Shown piece after piece: positions 13,301 to 26,796 of a stretch of DNA of 64,000 bases. Below the pieces are notes generated by a model that was not told the origin of the DNA, made no database searches, and saw only the letters and a list, made by a program, of their open reading frames with translations. This DNA comes from Monosiga brevicollis MX1 (taxonomy: Eukaryota; Opisthokonta; Choanoflagellata; Craspedida; Salpingoecidae). The translations under genes were made by a program, and so were the position numbers. The DNA is taken from positions 761,203 through 825,202 of the forward strand of contig NW_001865043.1 in NCBI RefSeq assembly GCF_000002865.3, in the 5' to 3' direction. Each line of letters starts with the position of its first letter. Positions within the stretch are counted from its first letter, which is position 1.

Positions 13301-16294
13301 TGATCAGCAACAACAAAACCCTCTATTGAAGTAGCGGATGTCTCTTCCAACGGTGCCGGTGGTGGTTGTGGTGACGACGACATTGATAACGGCTCAGGGG
13401 ATGCATGGTCGCTCTGTTGTTCGCCGTTGCCACGCAAACGGGAGAGGCGACGAGGGCGCTGCTCCACGGAACGAGTCGGAAGTTCGTTGGCCGTAGTCTG
13501 ACCCAGTTGAAGGAGCGACATGCGCTCAGCAGGTGAGACAAACAAACCAGGGCCCTCATCCTGTGCTGCGCTTGGAGAGGGAGAGTGGGGAGAATGTGGG
13601 AGGTGGGGCCCAAGATCCGGGCCCCAATTGTCTAGGTCTACGACGGTGGTGGAGCCACGGGGTTTGACTTCGAAGTTATTGCGACGAGGAAGGCCAAAAT
13701 CATCACCTGGAAGGGACGCGACATCGTCCTCAGAGTCAACGTGCTCCACTCCCGAAATTTCTGAAAGGTCGTCGTCCTCGTCTGCAAAACTGCCAATCGA
13801 CGAGGCTGGCACGTGACCCGCCGAGGGCACAGAGCCACGCATGGCGCGTAGGTCGCGCCGCAGCACCAAATTACGCCGCACTAACCCACAAAGCAAGACA
13901 CCAAGCAGTTGATAAAGGCCATGGGCCTTGAGCGACGGGGCTAACCGTGCATCGGCTGCTAGTTGGTGGAGTACGCGAAGCAAAGAGCCTCCAGCCGTGG
14001 CGGACTCGGGTTCAGCCACCAAGCGCTCAGGGTCAAAGGTACAGTAGCGCCAGATGGCAGCCAGCAGGTGGTCCATGGCGTGTGGTGTGTGAAAGACCTG
14101 CCTGCGTGACCCGCCAGAACGACAGAGGACGGCCAGGAGATGGATATCGTCTGCGTCTGGCTCGGGCTGGCTGATGAGGCGCTGCAGAACCACTGGGCAC
14201 AATTCATGGGCCACACGAAACGCAATGTTGCGTTGATGAAAGGCCAAGGAAGTCAGGACACGCACAGCCATGACAGTGATTTGGTGCACCTCGTCCTTCG
14301 TGGCCCAGGGCATCAAAAGGTCTGCTGTGCTGTTATCAGCCAGCGCACTTTTACAAGCCAGTGTGCTCACAAGCGACAGCATCATGGCCGTGGCCCAAAA
14401 CACCTGTTCTTCGTCTTCGCTCTCCAAGAGCCGATGGATGGGCTACAAACCACCGCGGGTGCCAGGTTCGCACGTGAAGCGAATAGGCAAGGGCAAATGA
14501 AGAAAGCGGCTCAACGACCATACCCGTCCCGCCCCGCCGAGGATGCGGATCAGCAAAAAAGTAATCAGCAAATTCCTTACCTTGATGATGCCTTGCCGAA
14601 TCAAATCGCGGTGCAGTGAGCGGTGAGAGCAGACGAACCCCAACGTCTCCGCGGCCAGGCGGCTCGTCTGTTCGTTTTGCTTTTGAATGAGCTCTTCCAA
14701 GGCGCGGATCAAACCTTTGCAATGATTGAGGGGAAGGGGAAAGCAATACCATGACAGCGTGGTTCAAAGCAATGAGTAGGGGTTGATATTGCAGGCGGTC
14801 CGTGCGCGATGTGAGCAGAGGGTATAGACATACGGCCATGTTCCACGAGCTGATGGCAAGCGTCCTTGCCCAGCATGGTCAGATCATGAGCAACCACGAC
14901 AGCCCAGTTGGCCAAATCCTCATCACCCGAGGTCAAGCACTCGCAAATGCGAAAGCCGAGACCCGAGTGAAGGATGCGCCACTTGAAGTCAGAGTTGCGC
15001 AGCGCCAAACTTCCAATGGCCCGCAGGATGACCCGTTGAATGGTGGCCTCAAAGGCATTGAGCACGTTTAGGAAGGCCTGCATGATCTTAGGCATTCGTT
15101 GTAATTGGGCAATAGCCACGCCTGCGAGCGCACAACATTACCCAAATGAGTGTGTCAGCAAACACTCGACGGCAAGGCATGAGGGTTCAATATGGGCAAG
15201 CACGGAACGCATACCGTGCGACGTCATCTCGTAAATGATGCCAAGGGCCCAATAGGCCTGATCGTGGTCATCGCTGCGTAAGGAACCAACCAGCATGCGC
15301 AGGTGGTGGGGCGTGGTGATGGAATCGAGGCGGGCCGTGTTATCAGCCGGATCACCGTTGGTGGCCACGCGTAAAAGAGCATGCAATACTTGGCGGTGCA
15401 GCTCCGTTTGACCGTAGAATACGAGTGAGAGCTCGCGCAGAAGCACGAGGTCTTGGCGCGAGGTGAGCTCGGCGTGGTTCGTGACGATGAGATGATAGAG
15501 CACCGTCTGCCAAAATACGATGAGTCTGCCTCCAAGGCGAGCAGACAAATCTGCAACAAGCCATTTGCGAAAAGCTTCGTTTTGAGCAAGTTGCGTGGCG
15601 CCATCCTCGGCAATGGCGGCTAGCACCGAGAGTAGAATCAACCCGTGCTGCTGTAACTTGGTGGCCCAGGATGGAAGGTGTTGGGCCAGCAGTTGAATCA
15701 GACCCAAGTCAGACATGATCTTCGCGGCGGGCACGTGTTGACTGAGGTCCTCCAATACCATTATCGTCTGCAGGAGCTCTAATTCACGTGGCTCAAGTTC
15801 CTCTTCGTCATCGCCATCGCCGTACGCACGCTCGAGGGGATTGGTCGCAAGTTGGCGGGCGAGCCAGAGCACGCGCTCAACCATCGACTCTATCTGGCCT
15901 GGCTTGGTGGCGAGGAGGAGAAGGGCCTCTCGAGCAGATTTGGCACTATGGCCAGTACTTGCGGCCAACTCGGCCAGCGCCGAAGGATTGAGCTCTACGC
16001 CAGACACACAAGATGGGGGTCATGGATGGAGCAGAGGTGGGAAAATATGAGAGGCGTGACACCCAAAGGAGCCACTCTGATGACTTTTTTTTGTTTCTGA
16101 GTGCGCCAGCGGTCTGCTGCATGCGGTGTTGAGGACCTACGTTCAATGCCGCGAATGTCAAGCTGGCGAAGCCGGTGGGCCGTACGGCCGAGCTGCTTGG
16201 CCAGGACTGACGAGAGCACAACCGTTAGTGCAGAGCCGGTAGCCACCGAGGCCAGCCAGAGCAGCGGGGTGGCCCAAGGACTTGAATTCGCCAT
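7587..16294 (-). CDS. Large armadillo-repeat/SPRY membrane protein, function unknown
   Basis: This is one long gene by my reading, though two adjacent genes cannot be excluded. Firm early exons are 16294-16141, 15994-15215 and 15121-14834. Further coding blocks lie at about 14712-14579, 14427-13300, 13195-12980, 12940-12830, 12700-11570, 11460-11210, 11060-10400, 10205-9670, 9420-9200, 8890-8530, 8140-7940 and 7830-7587. Features in order: a signal-anchor helix in the first 35 residues (LLWLASVATGSALTVVLSS); several hundred residues of armadillo-like helices; a disordered Ser/Pro-rich and acidic central region; more helical sequence; then two SPRY-like units, the first ending ASLATGEEVGFF and the second ending CLNFGQSSFAYG. 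No RING, HECT or kinase motif was seen. The combination resembles no family I can name; RSPRY1-like proteins share the SPRY part only. An apparent frameshift lies near 14836, and a 50-base assembly gap falls inside an intron or exon at 9090. Confidence 0.55.
8234..8292 (+). repeat. (GAAA)n tetranucleotide microsatellite
   Basis: About 15 GAAA units. Read on the - strand, the sense of the host gene, it is a pyrimidine (TTTC)n tract in a probable intron of the armadillo/SPRY gene. Confidence 0.95.
9090..9139. other. Assembly gap (50 N)
   Basis: An uninterrupted run of 50 N, flanked on the left by poly-A and poly-G (9043-9088) and on the right by GGGGGAGAGAGGGG. The flanks suggest low-complexity sequence that stopped the assembly. 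The true gap size is unknown. Confidence 0.98.
10342..10372 (+). repeat. Poly-A run (31 nt)
   Basis: Homopolymer inside a probable intron of the - strand armadillo/SPRY gene, so it is poly-T in the transcript sense. Confidence 0.95.
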
Positions 16295-16871
16295 GCTGCA
16301 AGGTGTGGGCTGACTGTGTCGCCTGCCCTGCTTATGATGGCCTTTTCAGATCCCAGCCCCCGCGCACGGACCCTTGTTGATGCTGCCGTCACACGACCAG
16401 TGAAGGCCCTGCGCCAGGCAGCCCGTTATCATCAGTCCTACACGCTATGGTATGGGTGGATCAGCACCATTTAGCATTCCCAGGTCCAAATGCAATCGAC
16501 AAGCCTGAAATTGACCAGCACCACTGGCCACCCAGGTCGCCCTGGGGCCTCTCTGTCCCAATCTCCCGTCAGAACCATCAACCGTTCTGCACTGAGAGCG
16601 ACAGACAGAGACAGAGAGAGAGATGAACAGCAGAAGAAGAAAAAAAACAAAGCCTTACAGTAACCTCACTTTGCGTGAAAAGTTTTCAACGCGGTCACTG
16701 CTTTCGTGTTTTGCAGTTCTTCCGACGGACGACTTGACTTGGTACGGGCATGTCATGCGCTGTGCAGGCCGAAGAGGCAAGGGATGGGGGCGCATGGCCC
16801 CTGCTCTGTTCCAGAGTTGGGCGTTGGTTAACGAATTCTTGCTCCTGTTTGCACTGTATAGACTCAACAAT
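16295..16871. other. Divergent promoter region
   Basis: Lies between the start of the - strand armadillo/SPRY gene and the start of the + strand ribosome recycling factor. It contains a purine-rich GACAGAGA stretch near 16600-16622. A reading frame opens at the ATG at 16623 and runs into the RRF start, but its sequence looks non-coding. No clear core promoter element was recognised. Confidence 0.45.
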
Positions 16872-18407
16872 ATGGCAGTAAGCGCACGACACGCAGTTCG
16901 TCAGCTGAGCCTGCGGCTTAACTTGCCGCGCCCCATGGCCGCAGGACGAATGCTGAGCGCATGGACGAGCTCGCCCAGCACCGGCAGTGACGCCGCTTGG
17001 GGCTTGATCGCCCCACGAGGCCAGGTTCTGGCTACGATGGCTGCTACTTCACAGCAACAACTTCGTTTCAAGGGTGGTACGTATGATCAGTCTCCCATCC
17101 TCATGCGTCACAAGCCTTGTCTTCGCCTCGCGCACGTCCTGGTGTCCTGTGGTTTGCCGTGTGGGGTCATTTGACGCAAAGGCAGGCCCGAGCCCAGACT
17201 CACATGGCCGTGAAACGTTATTGCAGGCAAAAAAGGCAAAAAGAGCAGTGGCAAGGGTGGCGGGGGCGCCAAACTGGGCCGACCCACATTTGAGACGGAA
17301 CGCTGCCCGGTGCCGCTTGATGCGCTGCAGGACAAGTATCACGGCCAACTGCAGCACCTTCTCAATGAATATGCCACGATTCGCACTGGTGAAGTGACAC
17401 CAAGTACGCCCCTCATTGCCTTCTTGGTTTCGTGCTACATCCATCGCCTGGTCCTTTGTCAATTCCAAGGCTGACCAACAACCCCAACCATGACGTCTGC
17501 GGGCAGATTTGCTGGATGGCGTCAAGGTGAAGATGGGTGATGCCACCTTTGCTTTGAGTCAGGCTGGCATGGTGTCAGTCAAGAACACGGACACCCTTAT
17601 TGTGACCACGTTTGACAGTGATGTGCGTGTGCAGCCCCTCTTCTGCGTTCCACACTCTTGTGTTCTGCAGATGCGCGCACTCACCGCCCACTCGGAAGGC
17701 TGCAACTCACGACTGCTCATGGCCACCTCTCTCTCATGCTGTCTTCCCCGGTCCCATAGACGGCCAAGGCGGCATATGAGGCTGTTGTTGATGCCAACAT
17801 TGCTCCCAACCCCGTGCGGGACGACCTTGTGATTCGCATCCAGATGCCCAAGTATGCGTGATCGCGTTAAATGCTTGAATGCTATGTAGTGCACGACGGG
17901 GCTCGTCTGGGATGCCACGGCTGTTGGTGGGGCGCACTGGCCCGTCATGTTGACTGCTGCACGCAGGTTGACCAAGGAATACCGCGAGCAAGTGGTCAAG
18001 CGTGCCAAGGAGATGTTGGAACAGACAAAGGTATGTTTCGTTTTGTTTTTTTTGAAGGCTTCGTTGCTGCTTTGAGCCGATTCCGTCCTTTGCCTCACAA
18101 AAAAAGGGGGTGCCCCATCTCTCGTGACCAGAACAAAATGCGACACTTGCGCTCGCACGCTGTCTCGCAACTCAAGGGCACTGAAGGCCTGTCTGAAGAT
18201 GACACCCACGCAATGCAGGAATACGTAAGCGCGCCAGGCTTCCCTCTTTCCTCTTGCTGCCTTGGCTGGCCCATGGCAGCTCACCCCTCTCCTCCTTTCG
18301 TATTTCCTTGGACTGCATATTAGCTGGATGCCATCAATACGCACTTTGTGGCCCAAGCCGACGAGATGTACGAGAAGAAGGCGGATCACATTTCGAATCC
18401 GCAATGA
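16872..18407 (+). CDS. MRRF: Mitochondrial ribosome recycling factor
   Basis: Seven exons (16872-17076, 17227-17388, 17507-17622, 17760-17851, 17967-18030, 18132-18224, 18324-18407) give 271 residues. The protein splits post-termination ribosomes together with mitochondrial EF-G2. The first 30 residues are Arg-rich and lack acidic residues, as in a mitochondrial presequence. A Lys/Gly/Ser-rich linker follows, then the RRF fold. The C-terminal part matches the family pattern well: LTKEYREQVVKRAKEM, then NKMRHLRSHAV (the conserved R-x-x-R region of the helical domain), then a final helix ending YEKKADHI. The start was chosen at 16872 because a mitochondrial presequence begins there; an upstream in-frame ATG at 16623 would add about 83 residues of unconvincing sequence. 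It converges on RAD51. Confidence 0.88.
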
Positions 18408-18838
18408 TGGAGGAGAAATCACGCAGGTACCCCGACAAGCCCCCAAAGGTGCTCACGCGCCTCCGATTTCCCGCCAGGCCATGCAAAGAGGGATTCGAAT
18501 TCAAAATCGGATTCAAAACTTTGCTGACTTGCCCCCCCGAGTTTGCTGCTGTGCAAAGAGGATGAGGGCAAGCCAGAGAAAAAAAAACATGTGGGAGAGG
18601 GAAGGGAGGCAGATACGTCAAGCGCTGATCGGTCAAAGCCCTTTCCACCTCGAAAAACAAAGCACAACAATTCATCAGGGCTCGGCCGTGACCAGACAGT
18701 ACAATCATGAAACTACATCACACACGCAAGAAGGAAAGTTGAAATAAACAAACAAATAAAAAAAGAGGGGAAAAGTTTTGCCAGACTTGGGCTGCACACT
18801 CTCACACGATGCGACGAACATTCTACAGCCATGCCGTC
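18408..18838. other. Convergent 3' intergenic region (MRRF/RAD51)
   Basis: Holds the 3' ends of two convergent genes. AATAAA-like hexamers occur on the + strand near 18744 and 18756 and could serve MRRF polyadenylation. No additional gene was seen. Confidence 0.5.
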
Positions 18839-20461
<1,623 letters not shown>

Positions 20462-20955
20462 GATGCCTGGTGTCGGAGTTTCAAAGCAAATTTGCAAGCC
20501 AAGTCCAGAACAAATGCACGCTGCCGCGACCACGACCACGACAACAAATCGGGAACGTTGGTCGGCGCTAGAGGAAAAAAATAAATGATGCGCGACGCAA
20601 GACCGTGAGCAACTGCTTGACGAACAGCCGCTTCAAGCAGCAGATGAGCACGCAACCGTTACAAACAGACCCAAAAAAACGGTTTGAAACGGCTTTTTTT
20701 TCTGTGTGTGTGTGTGTGTGTGTGTGCAACTGAGAAAACATGTTGTGACAAGTTTAACCGTTGCTCTATTTTTTTTTTTTATCGTTTGCGCGGGAAAGAA
20801 GCGACTTTGTCGACAATCGGTCAGGTGACCCCCTCGAGCCGCATCACAACACTGTGAGCGGCGGAGCAACTGAGCCACTGGCACAGCACGAGCCTGGTGT
20901 TGCTGCGCACCGCTGCTGGCTCGTGCCGCCTTATCATCTCGACTTAGTGGTCACG
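20462..20955. other. Shared divergent promoter of RAD51 and HUS1
   Basis: Contains 494 bases between the two start codons, with a (GT)n microsatellite at 20703-20726 and a T-run near 20768-20780. No protein-coding exon was convincing. It is the only sequence available as promoter for both genes. Confidence 0.6.
20703..20726 (+). repeat. (GT)n microsatellite
   Basis: About 12 GT dinucleotides within the RAD51/HUS1 intergenic region. Confidence 0.95.
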
Positions 20956-22417
20956 ATGCGGTTTCGCTCGACCTTTGCCAATTATGGCGCCGTCATGGTC
21001 TTTGAACGTGAGCCCTCGAGCCCATGGCTATGGCTGTGTCAGCTGAGGCGATGATCTCACTCTGGTGCACTTCGTCGCAGAGACTCTCACCTGTTTTCAG
21101 CGGGCGTCCAAGGCACGAATGGTGGGCGTGCGGTTTTGCGAGGACAAGGTTGTCCTTCAGCCAACGCAGCTCGACTTTCGGCGTGATGCCAACCTGTGGG
21201 CCGAGATGCCCCGCAATGAGCTCTTCAGTGAGTTTGTGCTCGATAGCAAACATCCAGAGAAGCAGATTATGGTAGAACTCCGCCTCGAGCTTCTCATCAA
21301 GGCCTTCAGGTCTGAAGCACCTCGTCCCCGCGAAGTGGGATCTCCTCGCCCAAATTGCCGCTCACCTGCTGGACCAGCAGTCTTTTGCTCTTATTCATGA
21401 CTTTGTCCTTCTTCCCGGTCAATGTGCCATGCGCATCGCACCAGCTCCACTAAGGACGCACGCTCCGTGCACATGCGCCTTCGCAAGCAAGGCAGTGAGG
21501 CCTACTTGGCCGTCCGCATTGGTGTCGTAAGTGTGAAATTTATCAGCAGCAATGGCCAATCATCACGGTGTGAGGCTGTCTTCCTGGTCATGAGCTTGCT
21601 GGTGCGAACTCACCACAGCCACCTTTCCTTTCGCTTCTGCTCGAACCTGGACGATTTGGGTCCATAGCTGACCACCACGGGTGCAGTCCGCCAGATCCAA
21701 CAGGATGTGCCCATCCAGGTGTTTCCGAGCACCGCCATTGCCGACTACCCCGTGCCCAACGTGCCGCCTAGCCAAGTGCACATTTTTCTGCCAGATCCAC
21801 GCCGTTTGCGTCTCATCCTTGAGAGGATGAAAACATTCAGCAACGAGATCACGATTCAAGCCAATGGCCAGGGGGAACTGCTGCTGCAGAGCGCGAGTGA
21901 GATGGTCAGCATCAGCACCACCTACCACGGCCTAACCAACCCTGCCCGCAAAGATCAAGGTCAGTCGTTCAGCTACGCCTCCTTGATTCTTCTCCCACAC
22001 TTCTTTCTTTCTTTCTTTCTCTCGGTTTTTTTTTTTTTTTTTTCCTTCGCTCGCTTACGACCGCGGTGTGGCATGCCCTGCTGTAGATGACGGCGCGAGC
22101 GATGCACCCACGGCCTCTCAGCCCGCGGCCTTTGAGCGCGCAACCGTGGATACCGCAAAGGTGCAAGCCTTTATTCAAGGTGCCCTGCAAATGAGTGCGA
22201 CACCTCATCTGCTGATGAGTAAGTGGAGTGGTGCACCTGTCGTCCTCAGTCAGCGCGACCGCCTGTGTTGCACACCCGCTTCCAGCAGCCCATCTCGCCT
22301 CATTTTCATTGGTGTCCATTTACGCCCACAGGTGTGGCGGGTGGGTTCTGCCTTACCTTTATGTTATTGCACGACGACATGACCTTGACGTTTCCCATTC
22401 CAGCCCTTCATGGATAG
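20956..22417 (+). CDS. HUS1: HUS1 checkpoint clamp subunit
   Basis: Six exons (20956-21007, 21081-21309, 21445-21526, 21668-21959, 22087-22218, 22332-22417) give 290 residues, against 280 in human. HUS1 is the subunit of the RAD9-RAD1-HUS1 (9-1-1) sliding clamp loaded at DNA damage. The N-terminus MRFRSTFANYGAVMVFE corresponds to the start of human HUS1. The middle has PIQVFPS and a VPPSQVHIFLPD stretch, matching the inter-domain segment of the family. The C-terminus MTLTFPIPAL matches the conserved end, where the human protein has a YFIPAL-type ending. The fifth intron, at 21960-22086, has a TTTC/poly-T tract. All splice phases close. Confidence 0.92.
22001..22045 (+). repeat. (TTTC)n/poly-T tract in a HUS1 intron
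   Basis: Several TTTC units followed by about 18 T, inside the intron at 21960-22086. Pyrimidine on the sense strand. Confidence 0.92.
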
Positions 22418-22902
22418 CGCTGAGGCCCCCTGCTGCTGTCTAGCAAAGGGGGTTTTGAGGCGCGCCCTGAGCAAACTTTTGCAGCTCGGGAATTCTCCAA
22501 ATTTGCGCCCTTCATCTTCAAAGTCTCTCCGAGAGAGCATACACTGAGGGTGGATCCGGACAATTGACTGATTGAAATGAGTACATGCGCAAAGATATGG
22601 GTGGATCACGAGTTGATTGCGCATCCGAGCCAGTCAAGAGCGCGTCAAAGCGGCGCGGTATGCATCACCAGCAAAACTCAGAATGCTGAGCTTCAGGCTG
22701 AGGACAAGACATGAACACACAGCTATGGGCATTCAGAACAATCAGCCAACTCAAGGACTAAGGCTGAGAACAAGAGGAGGGGTGACATGAACAACAGATA
22801 AACAATCAGTGGGCAAGGGTTGCCTCAAAAAAAGGAAACGGTTGTCCCAGCCAAGCTGACCCTTCGAGTGGGCAGTTTGGCATGGTCAAATAGTTGATGT
22901 GG
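22418..22902. other. Convergent 3' intergenic region (HUS1/PDE)
   Basis: Holds only the 3' flanks of two convergent genes. No further gene or repeat of note was recognised. Confidence 0.5.
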
Positions 22903-24586
22903 TCAACAAAGAGCCTTCCAATGCGGCAGGTTCTCCTCCAACATGACGCTCATGAGCTTGTTTCCGACATCAGGAACGTGATGGGCTAAAGCCGAGAACA
23001 GGGGCTTGCCGATATTCTCGTAGAACCAACATTGCGAGTTGGGTACTTTACAGGTTTCCCGATCAAAGAGGCCGTCAGGCTTGAAGCCCAAAGCCTTTTC
23101 CTGGTCTCCTTGTTGGAAAAATTCTATCATGACAAGATCCTCCCATGCTTTGGCCACGGGCCACGGTCGCACCTGGGCAGCACACGAGTTGACAGGCGTG
23201 TGCAGGGGCCGAAGAAAAACGTGAGGTGGCAAGGGGGCGTCAAGCAAGGCCCTTTGAGTAGGCTATGGGCTGAATCGGAGAATGCAGAGGCTCAGAGCCG
23301 ATCCTACCAGGTGGCATATATCGCCGCACTTGGCAATGGCCTCCAGAACAACAGCCTTGACGGCATCGGGCGCTGAGTCCTGGGTCGAAAGAGAGGGTGC
23401 GGCAGCAATCTTCTTCACCAATGTTCCGTGACGGGCCATGTCGGTGGCCAGGATGCCGCGAAGGATGAGGCTGCGAGTATTGGTATAGTTTGCGTCGTCA
23501 AAAGAGGCAAGTAGGTCAGCCGTCGGCTGCGAGCGCATCATGGCAAACAGGGTTGCGGCGTGTGCATTCTCCAGCACGCTCGTATCGTTGTACAGGATGG
23601 CCACTGGGTCCCGGGTCTTGATCAAAAAGGCGTTATTCACGCCGGGATGATCTAGTGGAGAGCAAGGATAGAGGCCCCGCATGAATGCCCGTGCCAGAGG
23701 AAGAGCATGAAAATACCAATGGTGCACTTGGGGGACAAGGCAACGCTAAACCCAGCGAAACAGAGGTGACAGGAGACGTACCAATGTCGTGGCCAAGGCC
23801 AAGGACAAGACAGCAGAAAATGTCGACGTGTGTAAAGTGTTTGGATAGAACATCACTGTGCATATAGAGTGCGTAAGCAAACTGAGCCACGTCCATGGCA
23901 TGCTAAGGTCATGCACCAGGCAGCAGGACAGGGTCATTTGTGAGGACGAAACAAGGATGGCGCTCTCCACCAAAGGGACAGGGTGACAAAGGGCGTACTT
24001 GGAAGTTGTGATAGACATTATCGCGATAGGCGTTGTGCACTTGACGGAAAAACTCGCGGAGGCAGGCTGGTTGAATGTTGAGGCGGGCAAAGAGGTCGAG
24101 CTCGCTGAACATGACAAACCAATGGAGGAGAAGCTCGCTCGGGTCCATGTGCAGGGACGCAAAGCCGAAAGATTTTGTGCGCGCCCGAAAGTCATCGGGA
24201 ATGTGAGCAATGGGTCGATCAATGTTGTCGGAAAAGATGATGCCGGGCGGGAAATGAATCTCGAGCAGGATGTCCTTGCGTCGACTCGTGCGGGCAAAGG
24301 GGGGCTGTCGTGCCATGCGCGCGATTTGATGGAGCAACATGGCCTCGCTGGAAGCCGGCAGGCCGTCCTTGCCAAAGCGCACAAAGTCATCGAGACGCAG
24401 GCGAAGTTCACGATTCTCGGCGCGCAGCTGATCGATTTCCGCCTTTATGGTCGATATGTCGGAGGAGGTATCGGGGTAGCTGAGACGCTTGCGTGGGCTG
24501 GCGGAGAGAGGAACCGAGGGGACATCGGTTATGGAGATGGAGCCACCGGGCTGAGGCAAAGGGTCGGGTGCACCCAATTTGGCCAT
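22903..24586 (-). CDS. Class I cyclic nucleotide phosphodiesterase, PDE9-like
   Basis: Four exons (24586-23999, 23902-23782, 23651-23308, 23172-22903) give 440 residues. The enzyme hydrolyses cAMP or cGMP to the 5' monophosphate using two metal ions. The N-terminal 90 residues are low complexity plus a short coiled-coil (KAEIDQLRAENRELRLRLDD). Metal-site motifs are intact: YHNFQ/HAMDVAQ, split by intron 1; GHDIDHPGVNN; and the later metal-binding Asp in KCGDICHL. The segment VRPWPVAKAWEDL followed by FDRET looks closest to PDE9 (the VRPxxVAxxW pattern), which is cGMP-specific in animals; subfamily and substrate remain inference. No GAF, UCR or membrane segment precedes the catalytic domain, so this is a short single-domain form. 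Confidence 0.85.
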
Positions 24587-25405
24587 GACGACGAGAGCCG
24601 CGTGGCAGGTCGCGTGGTCGGTCGCGTGGAAGGTCGCGTGGAAGATCTGTAGCCGACTCCGACACTCGACGGGGTGGAGGGGAAGACGACGCTTTCCCTG
24701 TATCAAAATCAAAAAGAGCCGTGGTCGATGCTGGTTTGATGTCGGCAAGGTCGGTGCCGTGCCACCGCGTGATCGAGCAATTGTCGTGTGGACCGACGGG
24801 ACCAATGCTGCATCGATCGAGCAAACAACCGTGGCTCGATCTGAACGAGATGGGCGCTGCGGGTGAAGAGCTTTTCGAATGATGGAAATGTCAGGACTGA
24901 AAAATCCCGACCAATGAAGCAGACAGAACTCTCGAGGCAGGGGCAGCGGTCAAGAGGTCTTGGGTCGAGCGCACAACGTCCCGTACCATCAGCTGGCACG
25001 ACAGCGACAGACAGACAGACAGACAGACGGAGGGACGGGAGGACGGGGAGAACACGCACAGGGATGACGGACGGTATGAGAATGTCCTTTCGAGCAACAC
25101 TCAAACACGCAACACACGCAACACACGCAACATAAGAAAGATGGAGGCGTGGATGGGGAGGGGACACTCGCGACGGATGGCACATTCAGTGGCTGCGAGC
25201 GGTGCGGGATCGGCACGGCTGGATCGTGGCAGCAAATCTGGCAGGTGCAGGACCCCTTGTTCAAGCGGATACTGATGCCGCGATCAACGAGAGATGATCA
25301 GCACAGCCGGCGCCTCTCCAGCGATCGGCCGTCAGACCCACACACAGCGCCACCACAAAATTCCCAAAGGAAACAAAAAGATGGCGACGTCATCATCTGG
25401 GAAAT

Positions 25406-25522
<117 letters not shown>

Positions 25523-26397
25523 GGATTTTTGGCTTAGGAGGCGTGCACATGAAGACATGAAGACGGAGGGGCAAGACTGGGCTTGAAAAAGGTGTGTGTG
25601 TCCTTGATCTGTTGCAAGATCAAAAGGTGATGGTCAACATTCCCATCTCACGAGGATGAGCATGGGTGATGCGGCTTCTGAAGGCTGCCGTCACCACACC
25701 ACTTCCTGAGACCACTGAACCTTTCCCCGCTTGCCTCGTGGTCTGCAGGGTTTCCACCAGCAGGCATGAGACAGGCTCAAGAGGATCGCAAACGAGAGCT
25801 GCAACTGGTGCCACTCCATGTGAAGTCTTTGGAGCGTGCACGCACCGAATTGGGTCACGCCTTCGAGTGTGGCACTCGGAAAACAGATAGACGAGCCACT
25901 CTTCCCTGCCCTTTCCGCCTGAACCACCTGAACGACCAAGATCCGAAGGGAAGTCAGTCTCAAGGGCGGGATGGGCTAGATGGACGAGTGTGCCAGTCAT
26001 CCAGCTGCCGCGCAGAAGAAAGACGAGGCATCACAGACCCATGGCCAGGTTGCCCGACCCACAAACTTGCTGGTCAAGCCTACTGCCGACACTCTGAACA
26101 CTTTCTGTCACACTCAGTAGGGGTTGCGAACTTTTTTGTCGCCTGTGTGATGACATCTGACATTTGATATCGAAATCGCTATATCTGACATGTGGTAGCG
26201 ATTGTCAGCGTCCTGAGCCGCACGAGGCACAAGCATGATGCGATTGCCTTGATGTTGCAGTTTGTCACAACCGCTTTGGACATCACGCAATTCTCCGTCC
26301 ATCCGTAAGAGAACGCAAGAGAGAGAGAGAGTATAAAACGTCTGACATTGTCGTCGTTTCCAGTGGTTGCCAGGGGGTTTGGATGTCAGACAACAAC

Positions 26398-26421
26398 GCA
26401 CACACACACACACACACACAC
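26398..26421 (+). repeat. (CA)n microsatellite
   Basis: About 12 CA units, followed by a short (CT)n run to 26436. Confidence 0.95.
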
Positions 26422-26489
26422 CACTCTCTCTCTCTCTTGCTCCTGGCCCGAACGCAACACAGCTTGCCTCATGACCGCTGGCCTTGAAG

Positions 26490-26638
<149 letters not shown>

Positions 26639-26796
26639 GAGGCGGTGTCTGCCACAGTCGAGCTGGGCGAGACGGCAATTTACAACTTGCCCCCGTAACC
26701 TCTTAATTCGGAGCAGACGGGATATCCATTTCAACTCGGTTGGACCACGGAAGATCAGCCTGATCGTCTCAAGGACTCACACAACTTACCATCAAG

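Noticed and set aside
16623-16871. In-frame upstream ATG of the ribosome recycling factor, with a WYGHVMRC stretch reminiscent of non-LTR retrotransposon reverse transcriptase ends
   Set aside because: Only a few residues match, no other retroelement motif is nearby, and the sequence from 16872 already gives a good mitochondrial presequence.
23999-24652. A 217-residue open frame on the + strand
   Set aside because: It is the antisense shadow of PDE exon 1, whose own frame shows catalytic-domain and coiled-coil patterns.
25766-26167. A 133-residue open frame on the + strand
   Set aside because: No domain pattern, starts and stops do not fit splice sites, and composition looks random; left as intergenic.
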